The notes under the pieces: model-generated | What the model was told of the DNA's origin: nothing | Seen by the model: only the letters and a program-made list of their open reading frames with translations | The model's database searches: none | Source of the DNA: Pyrenula massariospora | Lineage: Eukaryota > Ascomycota > Eurotiomycetes > Pyrenulales > Pyrenulaceae | NCBI GenBank assembly: GCA_021030905.1 | Contig: JAGFMI010000002.1 | Span: forward strand, 2,232,001-2,296,000 | Length of the DNA: 64,000 nt | Reading direction: 5' to 3' | Program-made: the position numbers and the translations under genes | Shown: positions 21,100-33,408 of the stretch, piece by piece | Layout: each line of letters begins with the position of its first letter | How positions within the stretch are numbered: position 1 is the first letter of the stretch

Positions 21100-23057
21100 C
21101 CTAGCCCAGCGGGGTCTGGCGCGTTGGGATAAAAATAAGGGTCCTTTTGTTCTAGAGCAAGTGTGGGGAGAAGAAGAACGTGGTCGGGGGTGCGGGTCTC
21201 CGGTTTTTCAACTTTAGCAACACCTTTGGTGGAGCAACATCATGAACGAGGCGTGGACGGGCCCGTCTAGAAAGAAGGAAGGTGGACGAACGTCGGCTTT
21301 TGGATTTGGTAGTGTGTGTTCTTCCGCCCCCGAGAACACCAACACACTCTTATGTTCTTGGTTCTGTGATTCCGGAATCCTGCCGGATTTGGCCGGGGGG
21401 GCCAGGGGACCAGAAAACCCGAATTGGATTGCATTGAGTTATGGTTGACCTAGAACGGACGAGGTGCGGCGCATTCTGTTCATACTTTTCTTGCACAGCG
21501 AGAGTGGTCGGTGATCTTGTACAAACGCAGTCGGACCGAAAAGCATTGTCTGTTTCGAACGTTGCGGCGGTGATGGGGCGTGGTTGCATTTGATGTGATT
21601 CGGGGCCGGTTGGGTGGCCGGGCAGAAGCTTGAGATACTTCCCGTTGACCTCGAATTCAACATCGGCGAGCGCAAGATACTAGCAGTATCGGATCCTAGC
21701 CACATCGATGGAACGCCGCATCAAACCTACCTACCTTAGAAAGACCTGCCTAGATAGAGCCCCCTCCTTTTCTTCGTGTGTAAAATGTTAGTTAGAATGT
21801 ATTTAGAAAATTTAATTCGCATTTTTACAACTCGCCATGTATGTACCTCTCCATTAGCGATGAACAATACACTTCAGCTAGAGCACTGAGCTGTGTAACG
21901 GAGTAGCTGGAGAGCATTTATCAAGCTTCTCTGACTTCGTTGCATCCCTTCACAGCTCCATACCTGCCCACCTACTTACCTACCAAGATCAAAGCTACAT
22001 AGTACCCACGCAAGCCCAATCATGCACTCAACAAACCAGAAAGGTTAGGACTAGCCACACTGCGCTGCCTCTGGGGGTTGTGACCCGTCCCCGGTCCCGG
22101 GCGGCCGCGTTCTTCACGTAAAAATCCAAAACCACCCCCTTACATGGTGCACCCTAACATAGGTACCTAGTACGCTCGATATCTTACGAACACAGCAACA
22201 TCGCGCGAGGGGGGCGTGGCGTGAGACATGCCAACACGTACCCTGGGTGCCTGAGGTACCTATCTACGGACGTCGTTGTACGTACGGATTTATGTACTGT
22301 GTATGTGTGTATGGATGTATGTAGCTTTGTATCCTGGGAGAGCTGGGTGGTAGGGGTTAGCCGGGTAGGTACGTACTAGGTATTTAGGTAGGGAGGGAGG
22401 GAGAAGGCGCAGCAGCGGCCGTATCCGTCCAACTGAATTATCTAGATAGACTGATACTCAGCTGTGCCAGGGCTGTCTGTTGGACGTTACCTATTGTATT
22501 GTACGTAACGGGTTGCTTGGGTAGGGAGGTGGATTAGGAGGGCAATGCGTGCGCAGGTAATCGAGGAGACCCTAGTAGTGCACACCCGTACGCCATGAAA
22601 ACACGCATAGACCTGTACAATACAGTCGACAAAGAATGGGTGGGCTTCTCGAGTTGCCTTCTCACCGAGGCAAAGCTTATGTAACAAACAGGCAGCTATT
22701 GTTGACTGTGAAGGTTGTCCAATTTATGCCTCGCTCGAGCCCAGAAGAGCTGTAAACAATCTGTCATAGTCCATAGACACTATCTATCTAAGCCCCAAGC
22801 TTCGCACCAAAGTCGTAGAATTATCTCCAAGCCAAAGAGTGTCGTGAAGCGAATTAGGTATATACAACGAATGGAATCAAGAGATGAACGCCGTGGTCGT
22901 GATGCCGGGTCGGAAAAGAAAGACAGAATGCCGCACCTTCGTATCCAAGTACCGTGAAATTCACGCTACAATAGGGTTCGCCATTCAACGCCGTCGCTTC
23001 AGCGCAACTCAACGGTATCAGAAATCCGCACAGGTGCGGAATCAGTAGCAAGTCAAA
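21100..23057. other. Intergenic with ACCT/TAGG-type short repeats
   Basis: About 2 kb between convergent genes with no supported coding. Between 21720 and 22400 the sequence is peppered with CCTACCTACC, TAGGTACCTAG, ACCTACTTACCTACC and TAGGTAGGGAGGGAGGGAG, plus a TATG/TGTA-rich stretch at about 22291-22325. Such ACCT/TAGG-like clusters are common in intergenic DNA of these fungi; it is not a telomere (no long uniform TTAGGG array). Confidence 0.5.
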
Positions 23058-24953
23058 TCATAGTGCCCTCCGTCCGACTGTCCCAACAATCCTCCTCAAC
23101 CCCAGCCCTCCACTCCTCCTCCTCTCCCTCTCCCGTAGAATCCCATGTCCATCCCTCTCCTTATTTTCTAGGGCGCCGTGCCAATCCGCGCTGCTGAGCG
23201 GGCTCGGACTCGCCATCTGCCCTCCATACGCATTGACCGGCGTACTCTCAATGCTCCCCGCAGAGGAGGCCAGACTCGCCTTCCGTGGTGGGATGCCTGA
23301 TGCATGAACAGTAGCTGTAGCGGTCGCCGGACTCGCAGGGGACGCATCCTTCTGTGTGGGGACGGGAATCGACGAGCCGGTGTCTACCTTGGGCAGCGCG
23401 ATCGGAAACCGGCCGCGGCTCGACTTGGACGAGATGCTGCGGAGAGACTGGAAGCTCTTTTTCCGGCCGTGCTGCCTGTCTCGGTCGATATTTACGGGGG
23501 CAGTCGCAACGGTGGTGGCAGAGGTGTTGGCATGACGGGCGAAATCGCCGGGTTGAGGGCGCGGGTAGAGAGACGAGCAGGACACGGATGCAGTAGTAGT
23601 GGTAGTGGCAAGGCTCGAGAGTGATGTGGCAGTTGGCGTGCGGGCGAGCGAGGCAGAGGACGAGCTGCTCGCGAGAGAACTGCTGGCTGTCGAGGAAGAG
23701 GCGCCTGGTGCATCAGATGTGTCGCGGGGTTCCACGCCACCAAGGCTGTCTCTTGGTTCGGAAGGCTCCTGAGGGGTTTGAGCGTCCGATGAGGGGATGG
23801 AAGGATCGGGGTGCGAGACAGGGGTGGGGGCGGAAGGTGTTGGGAGGAGGGGTGTGTTGAAAGGATTTGGCGATTTGGGGCGGGGAGGAGAGGATTCGGA
23901 AGCAGAAGCGGGTCCAGGTACGGATTGTGATGGGGAGGGAAGAGTTTCGTGTGTCGGCTTGGAATTGATCGCTGTTTCTGGAGAAGGCGAGAGATAAGGG
24001 GAATTCGCGGTCTCGGCGGTGCGAAGGGTGGAGCTTGGGGTCCCCGTCCGAAGGGAGGAACCCGGGCGGAGACCTGGAGATGGAATATTCAAACGTCTGA
24101 GCTGGGGAGGAGTTCGGCTTGGGATTGTGACGACGGCTGGACGAGTTACGGGTGACAGATAGAGGATGGGGGTTGCGACTTCGATCGGGGTGTTTGGGTC
24201 GATGTCGAAGGACTCTCGGGGGGTGTCTCGTGCAATCGAAAAGTAGTCGTCTGGCTCCGAGGCGTCGGTCTCCGACATTTCGAAGGAGTCGGTGCTTGGA
24301 GCTGGTATGATCTCAGTCGAGGCGGTCGACATCCGGGTTTGGTCTGTCAGGAGCTTCAGACCAAGGCCGGACTGGGGTCGAGCAGCACTTCGAGCTGGGA
24401 GGAGCGGTGCGGCGCTTGCTTTGATGCAGGTTGAGAGACGAGCTTGGTGAACCGAAGCTTCGTCTTCTGAGGCGAGTGACATTGATTCACTCTCATCATC
24501 GTATATTACCGGCGAGTATGTGTTCTCCTCTCCATCCGAGACTTCCTCTTCCGAGGACTTGTACCCAAGGCTTAAGTCCCTTCTCCTGCGTGCTTTCAGA
24601 TTCTCAAAGCTAGCTTCTGAAGCTTCACGCTCGAGTGCCTTCCTTCGTCGAGCAGCGACCGAGCCCATCTGCCTTGACTTGAGTAGTTGATCCATTTCTT
24701 CCGTCTCTGGGAGTATTTCTTCGGCGAGCGTGTTCCTCTGCGGCCACCAAGCGTTGGTGTTCTGGGGTTCAACCGCTGAAACGGGCCTCGACGCAGACGA
24801 GACGGCAGTCTTATCCTCCTTCTCGATCGTGAAGTGGAAGTTGAACGCAGACAAGGTTAGCGATGACTTGCGGGCATGGTTGTTGCTTCCCAGCAGGGCT
24901 TGCTGCTTGTGATCACGGCCTCGTCGATGGAAGAGCTCGTTAAGTTTAGGCAT
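23058..24953 (-). CDS. Long disordered Ser/Thr/Pro-rich protein, function unknown
   Basis: A single 631-codon frame starts at ATG 24953 (MPKLNELFHRRGRDHKQQAL). Residues 30-45 (SSLTLSAFNFHFTIEKE) and 85-135 (basic, predicted helical: RQMGSVAARRRKALEREA) are the only parts that look ordered. The remainder is acidic then Ser/Thr/Pro-rich, with a poly-Ser/Thr/Ala stretch near 430-470. Many SP/TP pairs suggest phosphorylation. There is no catalytic motif or membrane segment. Coding reality is supported by the length, the ATG context and consistent composition. It may be a fungal-specific regulatory or scaffold protein; I do not recognise it. Confidence 0.7.
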   Translation of the reverse strand: MPKLNELFHRRGRDHKQQALLGSNNHARKSSLTLSAFNFHFTIEKEDKTAVSSASRPVSAVEPQNTNAWWPQRNTLAEEILPETEEMDQLLKSRQMGSVAARRRKALEREASEASFENLKARRRRDLSLGYKSSEEEVSDGEENTYSPVIYDDESESMSLASEDEASVHQARLSTCIKASAAPLLPARSAARPQSGLGLKLLTDQTRMSTASTEIIPAPSTDSFEMSETDASEPDDYFSIARDTPRESFDIDPNTPIEVATPILYLSPVTRPAVVTIPSRTPPQLRRLNIPSPGLRPGSSLRTGTPSSTLRTAETANSPYLSPSPETAINSKPTHETLPSPSQSVPGPASASESSPPRPKSPNPFNTPLLPTPSAPTPVSHPDPSIPSSDAQTPQEPSEPRDSLGGVEPRDTSDAPGASSSTASSSLASSSSSASLARTPTATSLSSLATTTTTASVSCSSLYPRPQPGDFARHANTSATTVATAPVNIDRDRQHGRKKSFQSLRSISSKSSRGRFPIALPKVDTGSSIPVPTQKDASPASPATATATVHASGIPPRKASLASSAGSIESTPVNAYGGQMASPSPLSSADWHGALENKERDGHGILRERERRRSGGLGLRRIVGTVGRRAL

Positions 24954-27900
24954 CTTGAGAAAGCTAGGGTCGGCAGTGGGCCCCCTTGCAGTAGGTCCCG
25001 AATCGGTATAAATCGGCCAATATTAAATCTCCGGGCAGATGAAGCTTCACGGTCAAGGTGGTGGACCTGTGTGACCTGGTGGAGAACGGTGTGATAACGG
25101 ACACTGCTTGCGTAGAGTAGCTGACGGCCCTGAAGGATTGTGACAGGGTGGTGCTGGGTGAGGTGGCTAAGAGGTAGATATGAAGGGGCAACAATCACTC
25201 TCGAGGGAAAATGAGGGGTGTTTCAGGTAAGGGAGTGGCATGGGGTAAAGCGGTGATAGGGCTTTACGACAGGTAACGACAGCGAGACAGCCGGCGTAGC
25301 AATATGACGCCGGTGAAAGAAGAAAGGAAGAAAAGAGTGGATGGAAGAGTCCATCCAGACATGGTCGCGAGGAGGGAGGGCCGAAGATATGTCCAGACAA
25401 CACACACAACATTTTTGCACTCGGGCAGTGAGGGTTGTTCGAGGGGGTGACCAACGCGGGATGGTGGGTGGATTGGATGGAGAGCGTTCGAGGGTTTGCA
25501 CGCGGACGGAAGTTCTCCAGGGTCCAGGGAGTCGACGACCAGGCCTAAACCGTCAGCGCAGCTCCACCAGTCGACGCCGATCTGTTGCAGCCTGTTGGAC
25601 ACATTGTTACACCAACCACGCGCGCGAGACTCGCAGTCTCTGGCTCTCTGGCTCTCTGGCTCTCCATCGTTCCACCACCCGGCCCGGACGGCGTACGCAT
25701 CGCATGCTGCAGGAGCTCGTCCTCCTCCTTTCCGGCCCCCCTTTCGTCGCCTTCGTCTGCTCGCTGCCATTCGCGCAAAGTCTGTGACGCTAACGGTAAG
25801 GGTACCTGCAGTTGTGAGCCACCCGCGCTGTCGTGCACGGTGCCAGCCTACAACAATCCAACACCACACGGGAAGAACTGCTCGAATAGCCTCATGATCT
25901 ACCAAACCGTCCGCGATCTCACTAGACGTGCCACCTCAGGTACGCCTTCGCCAGCTGAGACGCTGCCACATTCAGCAAGGCTGCTTATCGTATCTGAGCC
26001 TCGCATCTTTAGGCGTCCAGAACCTACCGCATTCGGACCTTGCCGCGTTTCAAGTTGATCGAGAGCGTACAGACTGACATCCACAGGTACCAGGCTGGGC
26101 TTATTCCCCAGGAGATCTCCATCGACCCCTCCCTGACGCAGGGGAGACTTCCACATTCGCCGACGGGGAATGCCTCAGGTGATGCAAAAGCAATACCTTT
26201 GACACCCATAGATTCTCATTTCTTTTTATTTCTGGCTGCAGTCTAGCTTTACTCAAGAGAAGTGGGTTCAAGCTCGATGACCGCTGGTCGACCGACCCCA
26301 CGAACCTGGTGCCTCCAAGCTACTTCTACCAGTCTCGACGATACTAAAATCCTCGCTTACCATGGTCCGCTACGGTCACGGGGGCGAAACCAGTTAAGAT
26401 GGTCAAAGCACCCAGCTTCTATTTCAAAGACAATGCTTTTGTCGGCGCACTTTTGGACTGCCGCGTCTAGCAACAGCCATTTAAGTTCTCATAACAGCGG
26501 CGTCGCATCGTTTGAAGTTTGTTGTAGGTAACATGGCTTGTCTCACAAAAAGGCAGAACACACGTACAGCGGGATCCCAAAATTTTCCTGAACTTCAGAG
26601 GCAGCAGACTCGGTCGCTCCTACTCTGATCTTGTTTTCGGGACATATGAATAGAACCGTGGCCTCTATCCCACCAGAAAGGGCGCGTTAGGCGCGCTCAA
26701 GCTCGTTCAGGAAGTAAAATATACCTTTTCCGAGAGTGCCGGACCTGTCCTCTGGCCCCTTTTTGGGGCCTCACGTCCCGCGGTGAACTCCCCCAACTCT
26801 TGCTGGGGAACCTGCCGCACTACATCTGGAGGTTTTGAATATCCTTTTACGGTTCCTACGGCTGTTTCTGTCTTTAGCGCGAACTGGTCACAATCTGGTG
26901 GTCGCCGTCTAGCCAGGTACGCATCATCCACAGTTCCTCGTGGGATTCGACTCATCAAATCCTTGGCCCTATTCGCAATCCACTTGCATCGCACGCATGT
27001 TCTCTGGGTTGCGTGGAGGGCGGATGGATCTTGCGACAATCTCAGAGATTCCCCTATGTAAACCGTATACGGAAGATGTTGGTGCGAATTACAGCGACGG
27101 CATCGCCTATTTTGGGATCTTGGCTCTCTCATGCTCTCACTCGTATCTTGAATGCGAACCCTTAAGGTCAGTGGGGAAATCCGCAGGAAATCCATTGATT
27201 TGATGAGAGATTCGAATGATCGTACTTGTCGCTCTCTTTTTATTTTTTTCAACTCACTTCCTAGTCAAATCCATGGAGCACATCTTTTCATTCGTCTGCG
27301 CTGTCTGCCTTTGAAAGCTTTGTGACCAGTTTGATATTAGCGACATTTATCCAACCCAATCGATAATTGCCCAAATTGCCAATGAGGATTAGTGTCTTCA
27401 TAAAAGGGGATGCTTGGAGTCCACGTGGCTGCATTGTGATCAGTGATCAGGATCCTCCTTCTACGTTTTTTAGATCTGATATGGGCGGCCATGTGAAACC
27501 GTGGAGGCTTGAGCGAGCGTTTGCTTTTTCCGAAATGCGGCTTGTACCTAATCGTACCCCCAAATTGACGAACTTCCTGAGGACACACACTCATCCGTTA
27601 GGGAACTATTCAGGTATGTCACAGAGCACTACGGCAGCAAGAAGGGCCAGACCTAGCCTGTGGCGGCAGAGACGAATTCATTTCATCCGTACTCGGTATC
27701 AGGACATCTCTCCCCTACCTCAGGCGTTGCATGCAGCCACCATCTAGCCGTCTCTGCTGGTGGACGGAAAAACGAGTCATGCTCGACATATTCTTATTTT
27801 CGCATCAGCAGATCTTCTGCAAGACGAACTGCACCTTATCTTCAAGGCGTGGGGCTAATGCACGACGTCGCATATCCAAATCCGAAGCGTGCGTGGAGTT

Positions 27901-29899
27901 TCGCAACCGCCGGTCCGGGCGTCGACCTTCCCGCTGCGGATTATTGTCTTTCCATCACCGTGGGCTTGGCATTGGACTCCCAGGCTGCGTACCGAAGCCT
28001 GTTGATGACCGAGTTGCTTCGTTCATGGATGAAATCTATTCCTCCTTAAATGTCTATGAAACACCTACGATCAAGAGTTTTCTGGACTTGGATTATCACA
28101 CGAGTTGCACGGTATCTCACTTTTTGACCACCCTCGATACTTGTTAGCCTGATTTGAGGTTCGCCGATTCATGGTAGCATCTTTCTTGTTGAGCAACATA
28201 ATATAGCTCTATGAACCGTAATCTATGGAGATGATAGTATATGCATCATTGTCTGTTTCATGTTCTGCTTTCATTTCATGTTTCATATTTCAGGGGGGTG
28301 TACCGAGCATGTCTATGTTGTCATGGAGCCCCACCAAGCCTGCGCCAAAGGCGACGTATTCGGCTCATGACAGGACTCCGTTATCCCTTCGAGACAGCGC
28401 AAGATTTCTTGATTGTTCAAGACGTCATGAAAACCCGATGGCTCTAACAGCGATAAATTTAGAAGACAAGCTGTCGTCCGATGCTGCTAGCCTGGATCTC
28501 AACAAATTCTCCTAGCGTTTCCAAAAATTGCTGAGACTATATTTCCAGCGATCGGGTCTGTTCAATACGAGATCTGAGGCGACCCCTCGTGGTCTTCAAA
28601 TTACATCATCCCATGCAGAAAACTATCCGTATTTCACCCCATATCGCGAACATCAAGATCTTCGCCAACAGCTTTTCGATCCTTTCTCGGCTGCTCCCGA
28701 GCCACGCACAGCATCTGCGAAATTATGTCAATCCTCCCTCCGCCGGATTTAGTATCGATTCCAGACACTGAATAAAACGTAGGTTCGTCGCACGCACTGA
28801 GCGGGTAGCTTCCTAGCCCTCGCTGTCGTACTCAGACGTTAATCAAGATGCGATATTTCCCCAATCACTGGCGGCTATCTCAGCGTCACACAACCTTCTT
28901 TCCACCCACGTCCCATCCAGTAATGATCTTAGTGTGAATTTGTCAATACGAGCCCGCACGTCGTTGCCGCAGGTTCCCACAAGCGATCGGACATCATTCT
29001 TACCCGTTTCAAACGGGTCGTAGCCCATATGCTCAAAATGTCCAGTAATTCCGTGGCCTGTCGGCGTATTCAGTCTTTTGCAGTTCATTTCATTTCATGG
29101 TGGTCACCATGACCGAGGTTCTCGGCTTCGTTGCTTGCCCATGTATCATATGACATGTCATCATAAACCTTTCTTCACTTGTTATGTGTACTGTTGAAGC
29201 CTCAAGAGCTGTTCTCTGTCATAGATGTTTAAGACTGCTGAACAACTGGAAAAGTGCAGCACTACTTCAGAGACCCGCAGATCCGCACAGCTTTGTTGGA
29301 AAACGCGCACCGTTTGTCGAAGGGAAAGCCATAGCTGCTTCCAGAAACCCAATCCGTTACGCTTGACGAGTCCGTCGTCATCCTTGTGAGCCCATTGAGC
29401 CTCACAAACGGCGTAGGGATCACGGTGCTGCCCAGCACCCAGTCTGTGCGAAGGATGTGCCCAGCGCTACATAGAGGGTTGGTGCTAGGCAGCTAGATGA
29501 TGCGCAGGGAGATCGAAGCCGCCGGAAGCGCTTGTCCTTCGCCCTTGCACGTTTTCGCCTGAAAAAGAAATATTGGATGAGGCAGGACGGGTATTTAGAG
29601 CACCTAACCAACGACTAATAAGAATGCGCCTTCATTAGTTCCGATCTTGCCCGATAGCCACCCTAGGAGAGCTTGGTATTTTTGTAATCGTAAACCTTGG
29701 GTTTTGGTAAGACTTTCTGAGCTGAAAGAGCGATTTCTACGACGTCCGCATTTATCCCATCAGCTCGTGTATCGTGGCATAGCGCTCCAGCCGCGCTCGT
29801 TGAGGTAATTCTCCTTTCGGAGCCTCTCGGTCTGGCCAGCCCTCTCAATGCCCCTTTTCTTGACAACGTCGACATCCAAAGTCTCCCCCGACCACGGTC
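24954..29899. other. Gene-poor 5 kb region with scattered short open frames
   Basis: No intact gene is supported. The first kilobase is probably the leader and promoter of the disordered-protein gene; a 213-codon minus-strand frame at 25264-25905 is Arg/Trp/Gly-rich and looks like an artefact. From about 25890 to 26530 on the plus strand there are GTACGC/GTGATG donors and TTTAG, CACAG and TCTAG acceptors around short protein-like pieces, and similar pieces occur at 27367-27600 and 27840-28145. I could not join them into one frame or recognise a family, so they may be a decayed gene. Confidence 0.4.
25637..25664 (+). repeat. Short tandem repeat, 8-base unit TCTCTGGC
   Basis: Three and a half perfect copies of TCTCTGGC in tandem. 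This is a simple microsatellite in the upstream region of the disordered-protein gene, likely variable between strains. Confidence 0.85.
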
Positions 29900-32800
29900 T
29901 TAGTGGCATATCCTGGTAGCCCCGAAAAGCCCGATGTGGTAAGCCTGCCCCAGTTTCTCGACCACTTCGAAGAATCCCTTGTTCCTAGCTATGGAGATTG
30001 CTCTGTTTTGGGGTTTGAGAGACCTGTCGAAGGCATGTTTCGCGTCCGCCCCGGCCGCCAACAGAGCCTCCACAATGTCTACATAGCCATTTGCCGCCGC
30101 AAAGCAGAGTGCCGTCCATCGACGGTCCGTAATATAATCTTCGGCAAAGTGATCCACATCAGCCCCTTTGCTGAGTAAGAGGCGGACGATCTCAAGATGG
30201 CCGTTATCTGACGCAAGATGTAGGGCCGTGGATTTAAACCACGGAAGATTCGTAGTCATGTGATTAGGATCGACACCGCTGTCTAGCGATGCCTCGATGT
30301 CTGATATATTGCCTATTTTAGCAGCGCGTAGGAGTAGGTGTTTCCACTCATGATCGAGATTCGAGTGGGTTTTCCAAGAGTGCTCGAAGGATTTGATGAG
30401 GTCACGCTCGGCGCTACGCTCAATATGAGGGTGTTCTGCTCTCAAACGCTCCAAAATCCGAACATGATGGTATTTGGCGGCGTTGAAGAGTGCTGAAGTT
30501 CCTATTTCTACATAACATCCCTCGCCGATTTTCATTTCGCCGGCCTCCTGGACACCGCTCATACCGAATCCTTTGAATTCAGCATCGGCCTGCGCACCGG
30601 CGTCTAACAGCATCTCAAAAGCTGAAAATTGACCTCGCGCAGCCGCAAAGATAAGCGAGTCGTTGAGAGATAGTGTGTCTCGGGGGCTGTGTGTTAGAAT
30701 TATGGCAAGAAAATCATCTCGATCCTGGAATATAGACCCGATGAGCATTTCTTTATGGAGCCCAGTGTTAAATAGACCCCCCGAAGTACTCCGGGCCTTT
30801 TCATTCTCGAGAACCAGTGACAGAAATAGCGGAATGTGGTTGTGCTGAAAAGCCCAGGCTAGACTGGGGGTCATGGCCATGGTCCTGGAAGCGATGAAGT
30901 AGTCGGTCTTATCAGCAGCGCTCCAAGGATGTTCTACTGGAGTCTCATCCTTCGTTCTAACGCATCGGGAAAAAAGGTTCCAGATCTGTGATTGAGGGCT
31001 ACTCTCAAGCTTTGTCAGGTGGCAAATCCAATAAATTTTGGCGTAATCGAGGAAAGCATATGCGGTCTTGTCCCAGTCAGAAATAGATGACACTCCTCCA
31101 GAGACACCTTTCAAGACTCTTTGAACATGTGCAAATTTTAGAAATTGCGTGTGATTTTTCGTGCTGATCAATTTCCGAGCAAGGTGGCTTTCTCGAGACA
31201 TCCGGCCGTTAACAGATATAGTTGCGATACTCAAAGGATCTATAGTAGTATGGAAGCCTTTCGGAATGTTCATAAGCTGACGTTTGAAATCACCGAAATG
31301 CAAATATGTCAAACATAGAGCTCCAAGGTGTTTGTCCAGACCTGCATCATCGAGTTGTTCCTTGTCAGAACCGTCATCGCTGAAAAGATAGTCTCGGAGG
31401 CTATGGTGCACATAATGAACAGTCGTTTCTTCCTCGTCGATAAAAACTAGCCCCCGGCAATTAGATATTACAGAGTTCATATCATTTGGCATACGTGCGC
31501 GGTCTAAAATCTTTTGTCCCAGTCGCACGCTCAACAATTCCTGAAACTCCTTCAGCGTAAGTGGCCTTTTACAGACACCGCAGAGCTTCAAAACATTCAC
31601 GGATAGATTTGACTCCTTTATGCTTTTCAAATGCGACATTTTCCTCTCAAAAAGTTCTGATAGGCTTGTTGGTAGGTGCTGCAGGGCATCAATTATATCA
31701 TTATCGCTCGGCTGGGCGCAAATTTCTTCGATGACGAGGCGAGTCCATAGAAACCTATTCGATATTATCAGCCGTCGTGCATGTCACGAAGGAAATCAAA
31801 AAGCATGTTAAAAAAGTAGATGGTACTAAGAAATGACTCATCTCAGTCTTACATTCCACATGATTTTCGTCGCAATTCTTGGGAAACTCTTAATAGTAAA
31901 TTCGGATTACCGATTTTTAGCTCCCCACTTTCAAGACATTGGACAAGCGTGCAATCCACGTATCGATTGATATCCATTTGGTTTCTGCCATAACTCAGGG
32001 ATAATCTGAAGATAGGTGGGTGGTCTCGGAAGAGCTCAGACTCAAATTCTGGTCGGCTAGCCCAAAGAACGCGTAAACCACGAGGTCGCTCGTGACACAA
32101 TCTTCTGACTTCGTTTGCCAGTATGCGAAGATTCTTGATATCGCACTCCTTAATACCATCAATAATAACGAAGTAAACTTTTTCATCAAGCAGAAGAGGC
32201 ACCAAGAAATCAATCACCTTTGAGGCTTCTAAGTCTTGACTTTCGGCAGCTAAAGTCGTAAGCAAGTCTTCCGAGGCGCTTTCCAATCGCTGTTCCAGAA
32301 GCTGGCGGGCGAGGCAGCCTAAAACATCCCTGACTTCCAGAGTCTCCTTTTGGTCAGAGCGGCAGAAGAAATAGGAAACTGTGTACGATGGGTTGGAGAT
32401 ATTATGAAGATGAGCGACAATGTTGGAGACTAGGACAGTCTTGCCTGCACCCATTTTGCCCGAACACCAGAGCGTACTTGAGTCCCTTCTATCCACCCAC
32501 TCCAAGAAGTCTGGCTCTTTTTCGAACCATTGAGCCGTACCAGGGGCACGATCTCTCATGGCTTGCTTCCATGGCTTGACATGATTGGTCTTCGAAAGGT
32601 TAGACGTGATGGTAGATCGCATCCTTGCCATTTCTTGTTCAAATTTGCGACGCCGCCACAGCTGTGTCTTGTCACTTTCAGCTTCTAGACGGTTGTAAGC
32701 CTTCATAGCTTTCTGCCGATGTTGCGCATTCCTTGCATTTTCAAACTCTGCCAATTTTGCTGCTTCCTGAACCGCCAAACTTGTGGCAAGAGATATACGT

Positions 32801-33408
32801 AGCTGGATGGTCTTGGAGGAATTTTGAAGATGTGTTCCAAAGGGCCGGAACTCAGTCTCAAAAGGATTAAATATGGAAGACAGGACTGTCCGGCGAGAGA
32901 CTTCGATAATTTTGCCGCACATCTGAACGACAATCGCATAATACTCGCACAAGCTTTCTTGAAGTTCGATACATCCTGCATATAAATGACCAAATTGCTG
33001 ATAGATTGGACAGAGTTTTCCAATGTTCATAATTAGGCCAGTGATTTTGTCAAAAAATGGCGAAATGTGACTTGCGGCCAGGATTGTTATCTTGATACTA
33101 CCCCATATTAAAGCCGCTACTTGGGGTTTAGAACTAACAAAAGTATCAACCACCCCAACAAAATGTTGCGTTTTCTCAAGGAACGTGTGTAGTCGTGGCG
33201 CAGCACACCTTGAGGCCCGGCTCTTATTGCGGTCATTGTCGAGTTTTGCGATAAATTTGATAACACTCGACGGGTCTGGCTTTGAGGTGTTTGTATGGTA
33301 CTGATTTTTTTGCTCTTCCGACAAGCTCTCTTCAAAGCCGTGAAGGGCTGTTGTCAAGCAGATCGTCGGTTTAACAGGGAGGCCCCGGGAAGTAGGCATT
33401 AAAGCCAT
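29900..33408 (-). CDS. NACHT-ankyrin NLR-like protein
   Basis: Two exons, 33408-31853 and 31754-29900, encode 1136 residues. The 99-nt intron (GTAAGA donor, GAATAG acceptor) restores the family motif GMFLWTRLVIEEICAQPS. The N-terminal 250 residues (FVSSKPQVAALIWGSIK and a predicted helical stretch) resemble the effector-side domain common in fungal NLR-like proteins (DUF7708-type, from memory). The NACHT ATPase follows: Walker A GKMGAGKT at 317-324 and a Walker B-like VIIDGIKEC at about 414-422, where the usual acidic LDALDEC is weakened. A winged-helix-type region and VHYVHHSLRDYLF follow. Near the C-terminus two to four ankyrin repeats are clear (TALHLASDNGHLEIVRLLLS, TALCFAAANGYVDIVEALLA). 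Such proteins sense non-self or damage and trigger responses, including cell death, in fungi. The reading frame is intact. Confidence 0.92.

Noticed and set aside
21720-22400. Possible telomeric repeat
   Set aside because: The ACCT/TAGG words are scattered and mixed rather than a uniform TTAGGG array, and the gap lies between ordinary genes.
25264-25905. A 213-codon minus-strand frame upstream of the disordered-protein gene
   Set aside because: Composition is dominated by Arg, Trp, Gly and Ser over a GC-rich leader with a microsatellite; no domain and an unconvincing start.
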